From Leptospiraceae bacterium (lineage in GTDB: Bacteria; Spirochaetota; Leptospiria; Leptospirales; Leptospiraceae): a DNA stretch of 64,000 nucleotides. The translations under genes were made by a program, and so were the position numbers. The stretch's first letter is position 1; every line of letters starts with the position of its first letter. Shown in pieces: positions 16,723 to 26,179 of this stretch. Location: positions 98,235-162,234 of the forward strand of contig JACKPA010000015.1 of NCBI GenBank assembly GCA_024233865.1, read 5' to 3'. The notes under the pieces are model-generated. The model saw nothing but the letters and a program-made list of their open reading frames with translations. It was not told where the DNA came from and searched no databases.

Positions 16723-18722
16723 ATTTGGTTTCCAATCAACTTTCGAGAAATCAAGTCTCGAATTAAAAATCTTGCCGGAGCAACGCAATCAACCAAATCC
16801 TTTCCCAAAGCTGTGGGAGAATTGCAGATCATATCCCCCAAGATTTCAGCTCCCAAATGGGAATAGATCAAACCACGAGAACCATGTCCCACACTAAGGT
16901 AGAGTCCCGGTATGTATTTTCCATCCGGATAAGCATTATTTGGTTTCCCTTTCCATAGTTCTTTATAATCCTTTAAAAATGATTCTCGCTCCGGAATCGG
17001 CCCGATCAAAGGGAAATGATCTTTGGAAACGGTTCTAAATCCTACACGTCCCTGCAAATCATCCGTTGGTTGAATTTCGGGAAAAATGTTTTGAACTTTT
17101 TGAGTCAGGATTAGATTTTGTTCCGGTTTGAAATGCAAGTCATTGTCATAAGGATTGTAAGTACTTCCAATCACGTGAAACCCATTGGTTTCTGGCAAAA
17201 CGTAGCAATCTTGGTACAAAATTGTTTTGAGTTTCTCAAGCACTGTATTTCGCGGAAGGTAGGCAATTTGTCCTCGCATTTTTCGAAGAGGTAACCAAGA
17301 CGTTTGTTCTAGTTTCAAGCAATTATAAGAATTGGCTAAAATTATAATATCACCTTCTGTTACAGTTTGATTAATTGAATTGTATGCTATCCAAGTATTG
17401 CTGGAATATTCAATTTTGGCAACTTCTGAACCATAAATCTGACGAATGTTTGAATGGTTTAAATTTGCCTTGCATATTTCCGAAGGACTCACAAAACAAG
17501 CCTGCGGAAAGAAGATGCCCCCACTATAAAGCTTCGTTCCACTGATTTCACTTGTTTTCTGTGAGTCAAAAATACAAACGTTGGACTCTGAAATATTAGA
17601 ATCTTGGAGCAAGGTTTGAAATTCATACAATTCGGTTTGATTGGGAATGAGTTTTAAAAGACCGGTTTTAAAGATTTGAATCGAATTTCCGGAAAGTTGC
17701 AGTTCTTTAGTATGGGTTAAAAAGTGAGAAAACGCTGACAGCACAAACCGAACCAATGGGATTTTTTCTTTTGTAAGAATAGGAGACACAAAACCAAAAG
17801 GATTACCAGATGCTTGACTTGCTGGAGAGTTTTCTTTTTCAACCACTTGAACTATCCAACCTCTTTTTGCCAAACTACGAGCTATAGAAGTACCAGCCAA
17901 TCCGGCACCAAGAACAATGGCAGTTGGTTTATTTGATATGGTTTTTAAAACGGGAATCTTGTGCCAGGGTTGTTCCAATTTGGATGCTAAGCGAGCAAGC
18001 TTTGTATAGTGCTCTTCTTTATATGTTTTTTGAGAATCAAAAGTTCCTACAAGCATTTCTCTTTTTTTGCCAAATCCGTTTATTTTTTGAACTTGGAATC
18101 CATATTTTTCCAAAGATTGTTTTACGGAACTTGCTGCAGAGTAGGTAGATAAACTAGCGCCGTTGTAAGACTTTTTTGCAATCCAATAAAATACTTCATC
18201 AGACCACATCTCAGGATTTTTGGAAGGAGAAAAACCGTCCAAAAACCAAAGGTCAACCTGTCCGCAAAACATGGGAAGCATTTCACTGATGTCACCTACC
18301 AAGAGGTTCAGATAAATCCTGTCTTTTGGAAAGAAAAATCGATAAATTCCTTCTTCTTCAATATGGTAAACTCTCAAAAACTCATCTACTAAATGTTGTA
18401 GGTGTTTATAATTCGCAAACACACTATAAATAACTTCTTTGTCTAAAGGAGCTTTTTCAACAGCACTGTAGTGCAAAACAGAATCTTTAGAAGAATTTTG
18501 TTTCCATAGCTCCCAACTCAAAATAAAGTTTAAGCCTGTTCCAAATCCTAACTCAAATATGCTATAACTCTTTCTACCTTTCCATCTATCGGGGAGTTGG
18601 TTTGCTTTTAAAAAGACATATTCCTTCTCTTCCAACCAACCATCCGAGGAACTATAGGCATCACAGTAATCCCTGGAATACAGGTAAGCTTCCGATTTCC
18701 ATTCTAAACTTGGTTTTTTCAT
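16719..18722 (-). CDS. mnmC: Bifunctional tRNA mnm5s2U biosynthesis enzyme MnmC
   Basis: 667 residues, the fused form. The N-terminal methyltransferase (~1-240) has the SAM motif ELGFGTGLNFIL and WFLDGFSPSKNPEMWS. The C-terminal FAD-dependent oxidase (~265-667) starts with AIVLGAGLAGTSIARSLAKR and has ASGNPFGFVSP and GSRGLIYSHLGAE. Together they turn cmnm5U34 into nm5U and then mnm5U in the wobble position of tRNAs for Lys, Glu and Gln. It lies 1 base downstream of the CDF transporter gene on the same strand, so the two are co-transcribed. Confidence 0.95.
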   Translation of the reverse strand: MKKPSLEWKSEAYLYSRDYCDAYSSSDGWLEEKEYVFLKANQLPDRWKGRKSYSIFELGFGTGLNFILSWELWKQNSSKDSVLHYSAVEKAPLDKEVIYSVFANYKHLQHLVDEFLRVYHIEEEGIYRFFFPKDRIYLNLLVGDISEMLPMFCGQVDLWFLDGFSPSKNPEMWSDEVFYWIAKKSYNGASLSTYSAASSVKQSLEKYGFQVQKINGFGKKREMLVGTFDSQKTYKEEHYTKLARLASKLEQPWHKIPVLKTISNKPTAIVLGAGLAGTSIARSLAKRGWIVQVVEKENSPASQASGNPFGFVSPILTKEKIPLVRFVLSAFSHFLTHTKELQLSGNSIQIFKTGLLKLIPNQTELYEFQTLLQDSNISESNVCIFDSQKTSEISGTKLYSGGIFFPQACFVSPSEICKANLNHSNIRQIYGSEVAKIEYSSNTWIAYNSINQTVTEGDIIILANSYNCLKLEQTSWLPLRKMRGQIAYLPRNTVLEKLKTILYQDCYVLPETNGFHVIGSTYNPYDNDLHFKPEQNLILTQKVQNIFPEIQPTDDLQGRVGFRTVSKDHFPLIGPIPERESFLKDYKELWKGKPNNAYPDGKYIPGLYLSVGHGSRGLIYSHLGAEILGDMICNSPTALGKDLVDCVAPARFLIRDLISRKLIGNQI

Positions 18723-18723
18723 T

Positions 18724-19749
18724 TTAGTGAATAGTCAACTCTACGTGTTTTAAGTTAGGTAGTTTGGCTTTTAGGGCGTTTTCGATTTTCATAAGTTCTT
18801 CTTCCATGCTATCCGAAATCGTTTCCGTATAGCTTTCGATTTGCTTGCGGACTTGTGACGTGTCAGAAAGAACGTCTTTTTTGCTTATTTGTTTTGTTAT
18901 TTCACTGATTTTTTTCTCACTCAATTTCTTTAAATTTAATTCTATTTTTGCGGTAAATTTTAACCTGTCCGGTCCCAATACAACCGTTTTTATATCGCTA
19001 TATTTTAGAATCATTGTATTTTTTTGTAGAACTTCCAGTAATTGGTTTAGCTCGAATTCCGGTATAGAACGATCCAAAAGAAACTTCTTATTCTCAATAG
19101 CGAGGTGATAGGCAATCCAGCCCATCAACAAACCGATAATAATACTTGCTGATGCGTCAAACACTTTATTCCCTGTGAGTGTAGATAGCAAAATTCCAGT
19201 AAAAGCAAGTAGTATTCCAAGAATGGCGGCAGCATCTTCCCAAAAAACGGCACTTACTGAAGGATCGAGTGACTCTTCCAAATATTCAAAAAACTTTTTC
19301 CCTCTTACCAATGCTTGGGCTTTTATTTCTTTTGTAGCGACATAAAAAGAATACGATTCTGCAAGCATGGAAATTAGTAATATCGTCTCAATGATGTACT
19401 GCTCCAAAGCAGGAGGTTGGTGATGGCTTTCCGCCAAAAGGTCATGAATTCCATGATACACGGTAACTCCGCAACCCAAAACAAAAATACCCATTGCAGA
19501 AACCAGATTCCAAAAGAATCTTTCTTGGGAATATCCATAGTGAAACTCTTCCGTTTCACCCTTTTTTCCCCTTTTTATCCCTATGTAAAGCAAAGCTTGA
19601 TTCATAACGTCTGCGAACGAATGTATCGTCTCAGATAACAAAGCGGAAGAACCGCTAAACAAATAGCCAACCCCTTTAGCAATTGCTATTGCGATGTTGG
19701 CTGTAATTGCCACTATAATTGGTTTTGATTGATTGTGATTTGTTTCCAT
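18724..19749 (-). CDS. Cation diffusion facilitator (CDF) transporter, SLC30A9-like
   Basis: 341 residues. This inner membrane antiporter exports divalent cations such as Zn(II) in exchange for protons. Six membrane helices; the HxxxD-type metal site is SETIHSFADVMNQALL (helix 2, ~39-54) and WEDAAAILGILLAF (helix 5). GYSQERFFWNLVSAMGIF is typical of the SLC30A9-like branch. The C-terminal cytoplasmic part (~230-341) is the dimerisation domain plus a helical extension. It is the first gene of a two-gene unit with mnmC. The link between metal export and tRNA modification is probably only positional. Confidence 0.85.
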   Translation of the reverse strand: METNHNQSKPIIVAITANIAIAIAKGVGYLFSGSSALLSETIHSFADVMNQALLYIGIKRGKKGETEEFHYGYSQERFFWNLVSAMGIFVLGCGVTVYHGIHDLLAESHHQPPALEQYIIETILLISMLAESYSFYVATKEIKAQALVRGKKFFEYLEESLDPSVSAVFWEDAAAILGILLAFTGILLSTLTGNKVFDASASIIIGLLMGWIAYHLAIENKKFLLDRSIPEFELNQLLEVLQKNTMILKYSDIKTVVLGPDRLKFTAKIELNLKKLSEKKISEITKQISKKDVLSDTSQVRKQIESYTETISDSMEEELMKIENALKAKLPNLKHVELTIH

Positions 19750-19844
19750 GAGTTTTCCTATTTTGGAATGAGAAAGAATATTGTAAAAGCAAATTTGTCT
19801 ACTAAAAAAAATTAATTTAAATAAGTAGAAAAAAAATTGACAGT

Positions 19845-19859
19845 TTCTTGGTTCAAGAA
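19845..19859. promoter_or_regulatory. Perfect inverted repeat TTCTTG-GTT-CAAGAA
   Basis: Six-base arms around GTT, immediately 3' of a TTGACA hexamer (19837-19842). It precedes the GerW-like gene and could be an operator. A CAAGAA-AC-TTCTTG inverted repeat with the same half-sites follows another TTGACA at 63303-63328. Confidence 0.35.
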
Positions 19860-19919
19860 TTTTCTTTAGATAAGAAGATTTTGTCCTCTCCTGAGAAATT
19901 CGGGCAAAATTTTAAGGAT

Positions 19920-20255
19920 ATGGAATTAATTATGAAAGACATTATTACAGAAAACATTACCAAACAGATACAATCTGCTTTAAAATCTACAAATGGAGCT
20001 ACCTATACTTTTGGAGAATCCATTGAATTTTCGGGGAAAACCATAATCCCGGTTGCTAAGGTAAAAATTACCCTAAGTGCAAATAGCGAAGGCGCTGGTG
20101 GAGGAAAAATACAAAGTGCTGCCAAAGGAGACATTTTTGGTGCTCTTGGCGGCGGAGGTGGAGGAGAAGCCGGAGCCGGTATAACCATTGAAGTAACCCC
20201 TATCGGTTTTGTTTCGGAACAAAATGGAAATCCTATATTCAGCTCAATATCATAA
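19920..20255 (+). CDS. GerW/YtfJ-family protein
   Basis: About 112 residues from ATG 19920; ATG 19932 is an equally good start, and an upstream TTG at 19848 lies inside the palindrome and is unlikely. The family pattern is complete: GATYTFGESIEFSGKTIIPVAKV, then a glycine-rich stretch (GALGGGGGGEAGAG) and ITIEVTPIGFV. The founding member is a Bacillus spore germination protein, but homologues are common in non-sporulating bacteria, where the role is unknown; nothing here suggests sporulation. No signal peptide. It stands alone between the CDF gene (divergent) and a methyltransferase. Confidence 0.8.
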   Translation: MELIMKDIITENITKQIQSALKSTNGATYTFGESIEFSGKTIIPVAKVKITLSANSEGAGGGKIQSAAKGDIFGALGGGGGGEAGAGITIEVTPIGFVSEQNGNPIFSSIS

Positions 20256-20340
20256 AAATCAATAGTACAACAGGTATCTTGCCTGTTACGCTCAAGTTGA
20301 ATTAACTACCCATTTTCTATACCCAATAAAACTAACGCAA

Positions 20341-20369
20341 TTGACTTTTTGATATTTTATCAATAAAAT
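20341..20369 (+). promoter_or_regulatory. Sigma-70-like promoter with embedded palindrome
   Basis: TTGACT (20341-20346), 17-base spacer, TAAAAT (20364-20369), 15 bases before the methyltransferase ATG. The spacer contains TTGATA-TTT-TATCAA (20349-20363), a perfect inverted repeat in a position where a repressor would block RNA polymerase. Confidence 0.45.
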
Positions 20370-20384
20370 AATCAAGGAAAAAAA

Positions 20385-21023
20385 ATGACAGATGTTTCTA
20401 TAGAAAACCAACAACTTCAAGCAAAGTATAAAATTACCTCAATGTTTTATGACATTTTGGATTATCCCTGGGAAAGGCAATATAAAAAATGGAGACCCAA
20501 TTTATTAAAGGAAGTACGAGGAAAGGTATTAGAAGCAGGTGTTGGCACCGGGCGTAATCTACAATATTACCATTCAAGCGCGAAAGTAACAGGCATGGAT
20601 TTAAGCAAAGAAATGTTAAAGATAGCAACAAAAAGAGGTAAATCTGCTCAATGTGAGTTTCACCCAATTCATGAAGATGCAACCTCAATGAAATCAATTC
20701 CTACAGACAGCTTTGACTGCTTGGTTTCAACATTTTTATGCTGTGTCATGCCCGATCACTTGCAACCTTTAGCAATTAAGCAGTTTGAAAGAGTGTTAAG
20801 ACCGGGAGCGAACTTTCTTCTACTTGAAATGGTTTATTCAAAAAATATTGCAATAAGAAGGAAACAAGAATTATTTGCTCCTTTTGTTCAAAAAGTGTAT
20901 GGTGCCAGATTTGATCGCAATACTCTATCATATATAGAACAATCTTCACTACTTAAAGTAACCAAGACGTATTTCCTAAAAGAAGATGTTTATTTGGTTA
21001 TAGAAGGCAAATGTCAAAAATAG
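20385..21023 (+). CDS. Class I SAM-dependent methyltransferase (UbiE/Methyltransf_11 type)
   Basis: 212 residues. The SAM-binding core is clear: VLEAGVGTGRNLQYY (motif I, ~50-64), VTGMDLSKEMLKIA (acidic residue binding the ribose), FDCLVSTFLCCV (motif IV region) and FERVLRPGANFLLLEM (post-motif). AAGGA lies 6 bases upstream of the ATG. The substrate is unknown; close relatives methylate phospholipids or small molecules. It has its own promoter and is followed 70 bases later by a membrane protein gene. Confidence 0.85.
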   Translation: MTDVSIENQQLQAKYKITSMFYDILDYPWERQYKKWRPNLLKEVRGKVLEAGVGTGRNLQYYHSSAKVTGMDLSKEMLKIATKRGKSAQCEFHPIHEDATSMKSIPTDSFDCLVSTFLCCVMPDHLQPLAIKQFERVLRPGANFLLLEMVYSKNIAIRRKQELFAPFVQKVYGARFDRNTLSYIEQSSLLKVTKTYFLKEDVYLVIEGKCQK

Positions 21024-21093
21024 AAAATTAGATGCTTTGTTTGAAGTAATCAATTTTTGATAGAAATATCTGTAAATTTGGGTTGACGAAGAA

Positions 21094-22671
21094 GTGTTTG
21101 AAAATATAGGTTGGAAGTGTAAAAATCATGGGAGTATACCAATCAAAAAATCAGTATTTTTCTATTTGTTTATTTTTATTTTTGGAATGATCTGTTTGAA
21201 CCAAATTAAAACTGAGTATCTCTACCAGTTCGATAGCTTGGTCAAGGTGGTGCAAACACAGTCGATTTGGGATCGTCATTTTCTTTCGGAAGAGTTAAAT
21301 TATCCTGGGAAAGATATTGATCCTAATTATGAATTTACCCCTCTCGCCACAATAACAGACAGAAATGGCAAACACCTCGGAATGTATCCCGTTTTTTTAA
21401 CTGCATTGGCAGCTCCTTTTTTGGTTTTATTAGGTACTAAATTTATATCGGTTTCTTTACTGCTACTAACTATCTTGATGTTGTTTTATATCCAAAGACG
21501 TTGGGAATTGGATATAAAATCTGTTGCCATGCTATTTTTTTGCACCCCTTTTGCGTTTTATTGGATTGATTTTTCGGAAAATGTCTATTTTGTTTTATTA
21601 GGAGCTTTGGGTTTTACTCTCTATTTTCGCAATCCCAAAAGTGATTTCAAATTGTATACCATGTCCGGATTTTTTTTAGGATTGGCAATTTGTTTTCGAT
21701 TGGAAGTTTTATTTTTTACTTTTAGCTTGGTTGCGTCTGGGCTACTAGTGAATGGGATTACCAATAAACAGGAAATTCAAAAAAATACCGTGGTTTGTTT
21801 TGGTTTCTGTTTAGCTTTTTTAGCTTTTTGTGCCTTTAACTATTGGGACTATGGACATCCTTTAGGCTCTAGATTTATCACTTTAGTAGAGGATTTTAGT
21901 CCAACCATATTTGAAAGACTCAACCGTGCTTTTGTTTTGATGTTTTTTGGATACTTTAAATTGGGAATATTCGGTTTCACGCCTCTGATTTTGGTTGTAA
22001 TGGTTTATTTTTTATGGAAGTTTAAAGACTCTCAAGTTTTGCAAGATAGCAAACAGATAGTAGTTGCTCTTCTTCTTTTTATTCCTTCCATTTCACTGTC
22101 AGCTCCTAATGACGGTGTTTTTAATTGGGGCTCTCGATTTTTATATCTTGCCCTGGTTCCATCCGCTGTATTGATTGACCGGTTTATAAAATGGAAAGGA
22201 AACTGGGATAAAAAATGGATTAGAATAATGGTTTATACTTTATCCTTTTATTCTTTACTGGCCTCTTTTGCCGGATTGTATTGGTTTAAAAATATTACCA
22301 AACTTCAGAAAAGCTTCCAGAGTTTTTATTATGAGACTAATGCGGATATTTATCTGTTCCATGAACTTGGTTTGTACTACAACAATGGTACAAACGTCTT
22401 AGATAAAAAAGTATTTTTAATAAAGTCTCCTGGTGAAAAATTAGATAAATTTATCCAGGCTGCAAAAGAAAAAGCCAAAGGGCAAAAAATTGCGTTTTTT
22501 GAGCTTACCATAGAACCTTGGGTAAAAACAGACGATAAATACTACAACACAGGATTTTTATTTGACAAAGAAAGAGAAGAATACGTTAATAAGTTAAATC
22601 AAAATTTTAAGATCATGGAAATAAAAAAAGAACAAAAAAAAATAATCTCACACATTTTTTATGTGGAATGA
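21094..22671 (+). CDS. Polytopic membrane protein, GT-C glycosyltransferase-like, function uncertain
   Basis: 525 residues from a GTG start (no upstream ATG gives a better start). About ten hydrophobic helices run from residue 20 to ~400, followed by a soluble C-terminal domain. The first periplasmic loop holds the acidic stretch YPGKDIDPNYEF and the DRNGKHLGMYPVF segment, resembling Leptospira-type dolichyl-phosphate-mannose-like glycosyltransferases of the GT-C class. The catalytic residues cannot be fixed from sequence alone. It is 6 bases upstream of an ABC permease gene and is probably in the same operon. Confidence 0.6.
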   Translation: MFENIGWKCKNHGSIPIKKSVFFYLFIFIFGMICLNQIKTEYLYQFDSLVKVVQTQSIWDRHFLSEELNYPGKDIDPNYEFTPLATITDRNGKHLGMYPVFLTALAAPFLVLLGTKFISVSLLLLTILMLFYIQRRWELDIKSVAMLFFCTPFAFYWIDFSENVYFVLLGALGFTLYFRNPKSDFKLYTMSGFFLGLAICFRLEVLFFTFSLVASGLLVNGITNKQEIQKNTVVCFGFCLAFLAFCAFNYWDYGHPLGSRFITLVEDFSPTIFERLNRAFVLMFFGYFKLGIFGFTPLILVVMVYFLWKFKDSQVLQDSKQIVVALLLFIPSISLSAPNDGVFNWGSRFLYLALVPSAVLIDRFIKWKGNWDKKWIRIMVYTLSFYSLLASFAGLYWFKNITKLQKSFQSFYYETNADIYLFHELGLYYNNGTNVLDKKVFLIKSPGEKLDKFIQAAKEKAKGQKIAFFELTIEPWVKTDDKYYNTGFLFDKEREEYVNKLNQNFKIMEIKKEQKKIISHIFYVE

Positions 22672-22677
22672 GTAACC

Positions 22678-23949
22678 ATGAAACTACTAGATAAAATTAA
22701 CTTGCTACTCAAACTTGGATGGAGAAATATCTTAAGACAAAAAAAACGTTCCGTTTTGGTTATATCTACCTCATTTGTTGGAATGATAGGTGTAATGTTT
22801 ACGCTTGCTTCAATGAATGGTTATTATCATTCTATGGTGGTTTCCGGTATTGAATCTGGCTTGGGACACGTCCAAATACGACCACAAGGGTATTTAAATT
22901 CTCGCAAGTCTGGTATGTCGCTTTTCGACGCATCCGGTATTTTACCATTTATTAAACTGCCGGCTGACGTAAAGTTTTCTTCTCGTCTGGAGAGAGAAGG
23001 TTTTTTAAAGGTTAGCACATTTTCGCGAGGTTTGCTTATGGTAGGAATCGAACCGGAAACAGAAAAGGGTGTTAGTTCTTTTGAAGACTGGCTTGTAGAA
23101 GGAGACTTTTTTGAAATAACCAACCAAACTGACAGAGACATAGGAATCATTCCTTGCTTAATTGGGAAGGCAAACGCCATTAAATTGGACGTTCGAACCG
23201 GTGATACGGTTGTTCTTTCTACTACTTCCTTTGATGGCTCTTACAAATCCGCTTTGTGTAAGATAGCGGGAGTTTTTCAGTCACCTTCCGAACCGGTTGA
23301 TAAATACACTATTATCTTAAAACGAGAGGATTTGTCTCTGTTGTATTCGGACGAAAAAGATCGTGTTGGCTACATTGTATTTTTGGGTGAATCTATAGAG
23401 AGAACTGATTTCATTCAATCAGAGTTAAAAAAGCAAATACCACAAAACGCAAAGGTAGAAGTACTTTCTTTTAAGGATTTGGAACCATCCATTCTTGCTT
23501 TGTTTGACATATTTTTGCAATTCGGTTGGGTTATGAACTTTATTGTAATGTTTGGGTTTGCTCTTATTTTGTTTGAATCTGTTTCTATGTCTGTCTTTGA
23601 AAGAACACGGGAAATCGGAATCATTCGAGCAATTGGCTCTTCTCCTGGTATGATTTTTTGGATGGTGATTTTTGAATCCAGTCTACTGACTTTAGTGGGT
23701 GCTATTGCCGGTATCATTTTGGGTGGTGGTATTACCCTATATTTTCAGTCTTCCGGTTTGAATCTAATGGCTTTTTCCAAAGGGATGGAATTCATGGGTA
23801 AGTTTGGAACCGTAATTTATCCTTCTCTAACCTTGAAAAATTTGGTAAGTAGTCTAACCTTAGCTCTCATAACCGGTTTTTTATCGGGTATCTACCCTGC
23901 ATACAAAGCAGTTAAAATTTCCCCCATTCGGGCAATATACAATAGGTAA
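22678..23949 (+). CDS. ABC transporter permease, FtsX/MacB/LolE type
   Basis: 423 residues with the family's four-helix plan: one helix near the N-terminus (after LGWRNILRQKKRSVLV), a large periplasmic MacB-PCD-like domain (~60-270), then three C-terminal helices with the FtsX signature region (SVFERTREIGIIRAIGSSPGMIFWMV). Such permeases extract lipoproteins or peptides from the inner membrane rather than pumping across it. It pairs with the ATPase gene 3 bases downstream and an outer membrane protein, which together suggest an envelope export or lipoprotein-sorting module. Confidence 0.85.
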   Translation: MKLLDKINLLLKLGWRNILRQKKRSVLVISTSFVGMIGVMFTLASMNGYYHSMVVSGIESGLGHVQIRPQGYLNSRKSGMSLFDASGILPFIKLPADVKFSSRLEREGFLKVSTFSRGLLMVGIEPETEKGVSSFEDWLVEGDFFEITNQTDRDIGIIPCLIGKANAIKLDVRTGDTVVLSTTSFDGSYKSALCKIAGVFQSPSEPVDKYTIILKREDLSLLYSDEKDRVGYIVFLGESIERTDFIQSELKKQIPQNAKVEVLSFKDLEPSILALFDIFLQFGWVMNFIVMFGFALILFESVSMSVFERTREIGIIRAIGSSPGMIFWMVIFESSLLTLVGAIAGIILGGGITLYFQSSGLNLMAFSKGMEFMGKFGTVIYPSLTLKNLVSSLTLALITGFLSGIYPAYKAVKISPIRAIYNR

Positions 23950-23952
23950 ACT

Positions 23953-24636
23953 ATGGAATTGATAGAAGTAAACAATCTAAAGAAGGTATTCAAGCAAGGT
24001 GATATAAACGTGGAAGCACTGCGTGGTGTTACCTTTCAAGTTATGGAAGGTGAGTTTTCTGCCTTAGTGGGTCCATCTGGCTCTGGAAAGACTACAATGC
24101 TAAACATTATTGGAGCTTTGGACTATGCGTCCGATGGTAATGTTTCAGTAGATGGAATAAATCTAAACGATTTAAAAAACAAACAACTAAGCGAGTTTCG
24201 ACTCCAAAAGATAGGATTTGTTTTTCAGGCTTACAATTTGATTCCCGTTTTAACTGTTTTGGAAAATGTTGAATACGTTTTAACTTTAAAAAACGTTCCT
24301 AAAAAAGAAAGACTCAAGCGTTGCCACGACATTCTCAAAGAAATGGGTTTGGAAGAATTGTCCGAGAGATTTCCCAAGCAACTTTCAGGAGGGCAACAAC
24401 AGAGGGTTGCCGTTGCAAGAGCTTTGATTTCAGATCCAAAAGTTGTTTTGGCGGACGAGCCAACAGCCAATTTAGATAGTAAAAATGCGGATGTGCTACT
24501 GGATATTATGCAAGAAATGTGCAAATCCAAAAAAACGACCTTTTTGTTTAGCACCCATGACGAGAGAGTTATGAAACGAGCTGGAAGACTTATCAAATTG
24601 CGGGACGGAAATATAGAAAATCCCAATGTTAGGTGA
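23953..24636 (+). CDS. ABC transporter ATP-binding protein, LolD/MacB type
   Basis: 227 residues with all nucleotide-binding motifs: Walker A GPSGSGKTT (~40-48), Q-loop FVFQAYNLIPVLT, signature LSGGQQQRVAVARAL, Walker B VVLADEPTANLD, H-loop FSTHD. It powers the FtsX-type permease encoded immediately upstream. A LolCDE-like role (lipoprotein release) or MacB-like export are both possible. The stop overlaps the next gene by 11 bases, so translation is probably coupled. Confidence 0.9.
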   Translation: MELIEVNNLKKVFKQGDINVEALRGVTFQVMEGEFSALVGPSGSGKTTMLNIIGALDYASDGNVSVDGINLNDLKNKQLSEFRLQKIGFVFQAYNLIPVLTVLENVEYVLTLKNVPKKERLKRCHDILKEMGLEELSERFPKQLSGGQQQRVAVARALISDPKVVLADEPTANLDSKNADVLLDIMQEMCKSKKTTFLFSTHDERVMKRAGRLIKLRDGNIENPNVR

Positions 24637-26035
24637 TGTTTTTGTTGTTGTAATATTTCTTTTCCTTGGTATTGGCGTTTACGCGAAGGAGCAGACGGAA
24701 CCTCCCAAACAAAATAAGCAACTTTCATCAAAGCAAAATGAAATTCCGGAAGATGAGGAAGTTTTGGAAGATTCTCCTGTAGAAGATGATTTTGGTAAGG
24801 AGGATGAGTTTGAAAAAGAGGAAATCAAAGACTCTCCTTACGGATTTGCCGGCTTTGTAAGGCAACTTTTTCATCGAACAAAAACAGGCACTTCCCAAAA
24901 AATCTTACTCTCTTCCTATACAAGAATTCGAGCCGGTGGCTCTTGCACAAAAGATAAATTCAAGATTGACTATCTTCAAAATGTTGACGGGATATTTGGG
25001 AACCATGCCGATTCAGATTATTATAAATTGTTATGGCTGCCTCGAACAAGAAACCGATCTATGTCTATGGAAAAAGTCTATGATAAAAATGACTACATTG
25101 CCAGGACGGATATTCACAGGCTTTCTTTTGAATATAGGCTATCTAGTCTAAATATAAAAGTCGGGCGACAGGCGGTCAGTTGGGGACAAGGACGTTTATT
25201 GAATCCCATGAATTTGATCACTCCTATAAATCCTTATATGATGGATGTTGAAGATTTACAAGGTGCTGATGCCATTAATATAACTAAGTCAATCAATGCT
25301 CTGGATTCTGTTCAAGTTGTTATTGCCCCTTACAAAAGGTTGGATAATAATGATCTAACAAAACTATACTACCAAGATGTCAATGCTTTGGCAAGATATA
25401 AAGCTACCTTCAACAATTTGGATTTGGGAATTTTAGGAGGGCATCATTTCCATTCTTGGGTTTGGGGTACTGAGTTTACTCTAACCAAGTGGAATGCTTC
25501 TTGGAGGTTTGCTTATTTGGGAAGAGGTGAGAAAAAGTTGTCAGACTATCCGTACTATCGCTACCCGATTCCTCCCCAAATTAGTCACCAGGCTGTCGTA
25601 GGTGCAAGTTATGCGTTTTATGGAAAGCTCAGAACAACATTTGAAATTTTTGCAAATTCAGCTCATTATAGCTATGACCCTGCTCTTAAGCGAAATTACG
25701 AGGATGAAACCTTGGTAAGCCTAAATGTCATCTCTCCGGATAGGTACGATTCAAGCTATTTTAGAACTACAGGACGCATTATAACAAAAAATCCGGTTTT
25801 ATTGGAACTGCTCTTAGGTTATGACGTAACAGAACTTTTAAGCACAACGTTTTTTTTGATAGGTGATCCGTATGGAAAGAGTGCTTTTTTTGGTCCTTTT
25901 GTCACCTACAATATAACGGATAATATTACATGGACTATAGCCGGACAGTACTTTTATTTAGCCTCAAAAGATACCAATCCTGAATTCAAAGGAGCACAGT
26001 CTTCTATATTTTCTTATATCAAGTGGTACTTTTAG
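24626..26035 (+). CDS. Putative outer membrane beta-barrel protein of the ABC module
   Basis: 469 residues. A signal peptide (VFVVVIFLFLGIGVYA) is followed by an acidic linker (~35-75, rich in Glu/Asp) and a barrel-like domain with many aromatic alternations (YKLLWLPRTRNRS, VGRQAVSWGQGRLLNPMNL, FSYIKWYF at the end). The VGRQxVxWGxG segment is typical of porin-like barrels of the alginate/DUF1302 type. The 11-base overlap with the ATPase gene ties it to the transporter, so it may be the outer membrane client or exit route. Confidence 0.65.
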   Translation: MLGDVFVVVIFLFLGIGVYAKEQTEPPKQNKQLSSKQNEIPEDEEVLEDSPVEDDFGKEDEFEKEEIKDSPYGFAGFVRQLFHRTKTGTSQKILLSSYTRIRAGGSCTKDKFKIDYLQNVDGIFGNHADSDYYKLLWLPRTRNRSMSMEKVYDKNDYIARTDIHRLSFEYRLSSLNIKVGRQAVSWGQGRLLNPMNLITPINPYMMDVEDLQGADAINITKSINALDSVQVVIAPYKRLDNNDLTKLYYQDVNALARYKATFNNLDLGILGGHHFHSWVWGTEFTLTKWNASWRFAYLGRGEKKLSDYPYYRYPIPPQISHQAVVGASYAFYGKLRTTFEIFANSAHYSYDPALKRNYEDETLVSLNVISPDRYDSSYFRTTGRIITKNPVLLELLLGYDVTELLSTTFFLIGDPYGKSAFFGPFVTYNITDNITWTIAGQYFYLASKDTNPEFKGAQSSIFSYIKWYF

Positions 26036-26179
26036 AAGGATTACTTAATATCGTTATTTTTACAACTTAAAATGTATTTATAGGATTAAATACATCAAGT
26101 TATTTGAAAAAATATCCATATTCCATGGAATAACTTTGTTGACTCCAATTGATATAACGGATTAAGATGGTATGCCATT

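Noticed and set aside
19848..19931. Longer GerW-like protein from TTG 19848
   Set aside because: The TTG lies inside the TTCTTG-GTT-CAAGAA palindrome directly after a TTGACA; starting at 19920 or 19932 fits the family.
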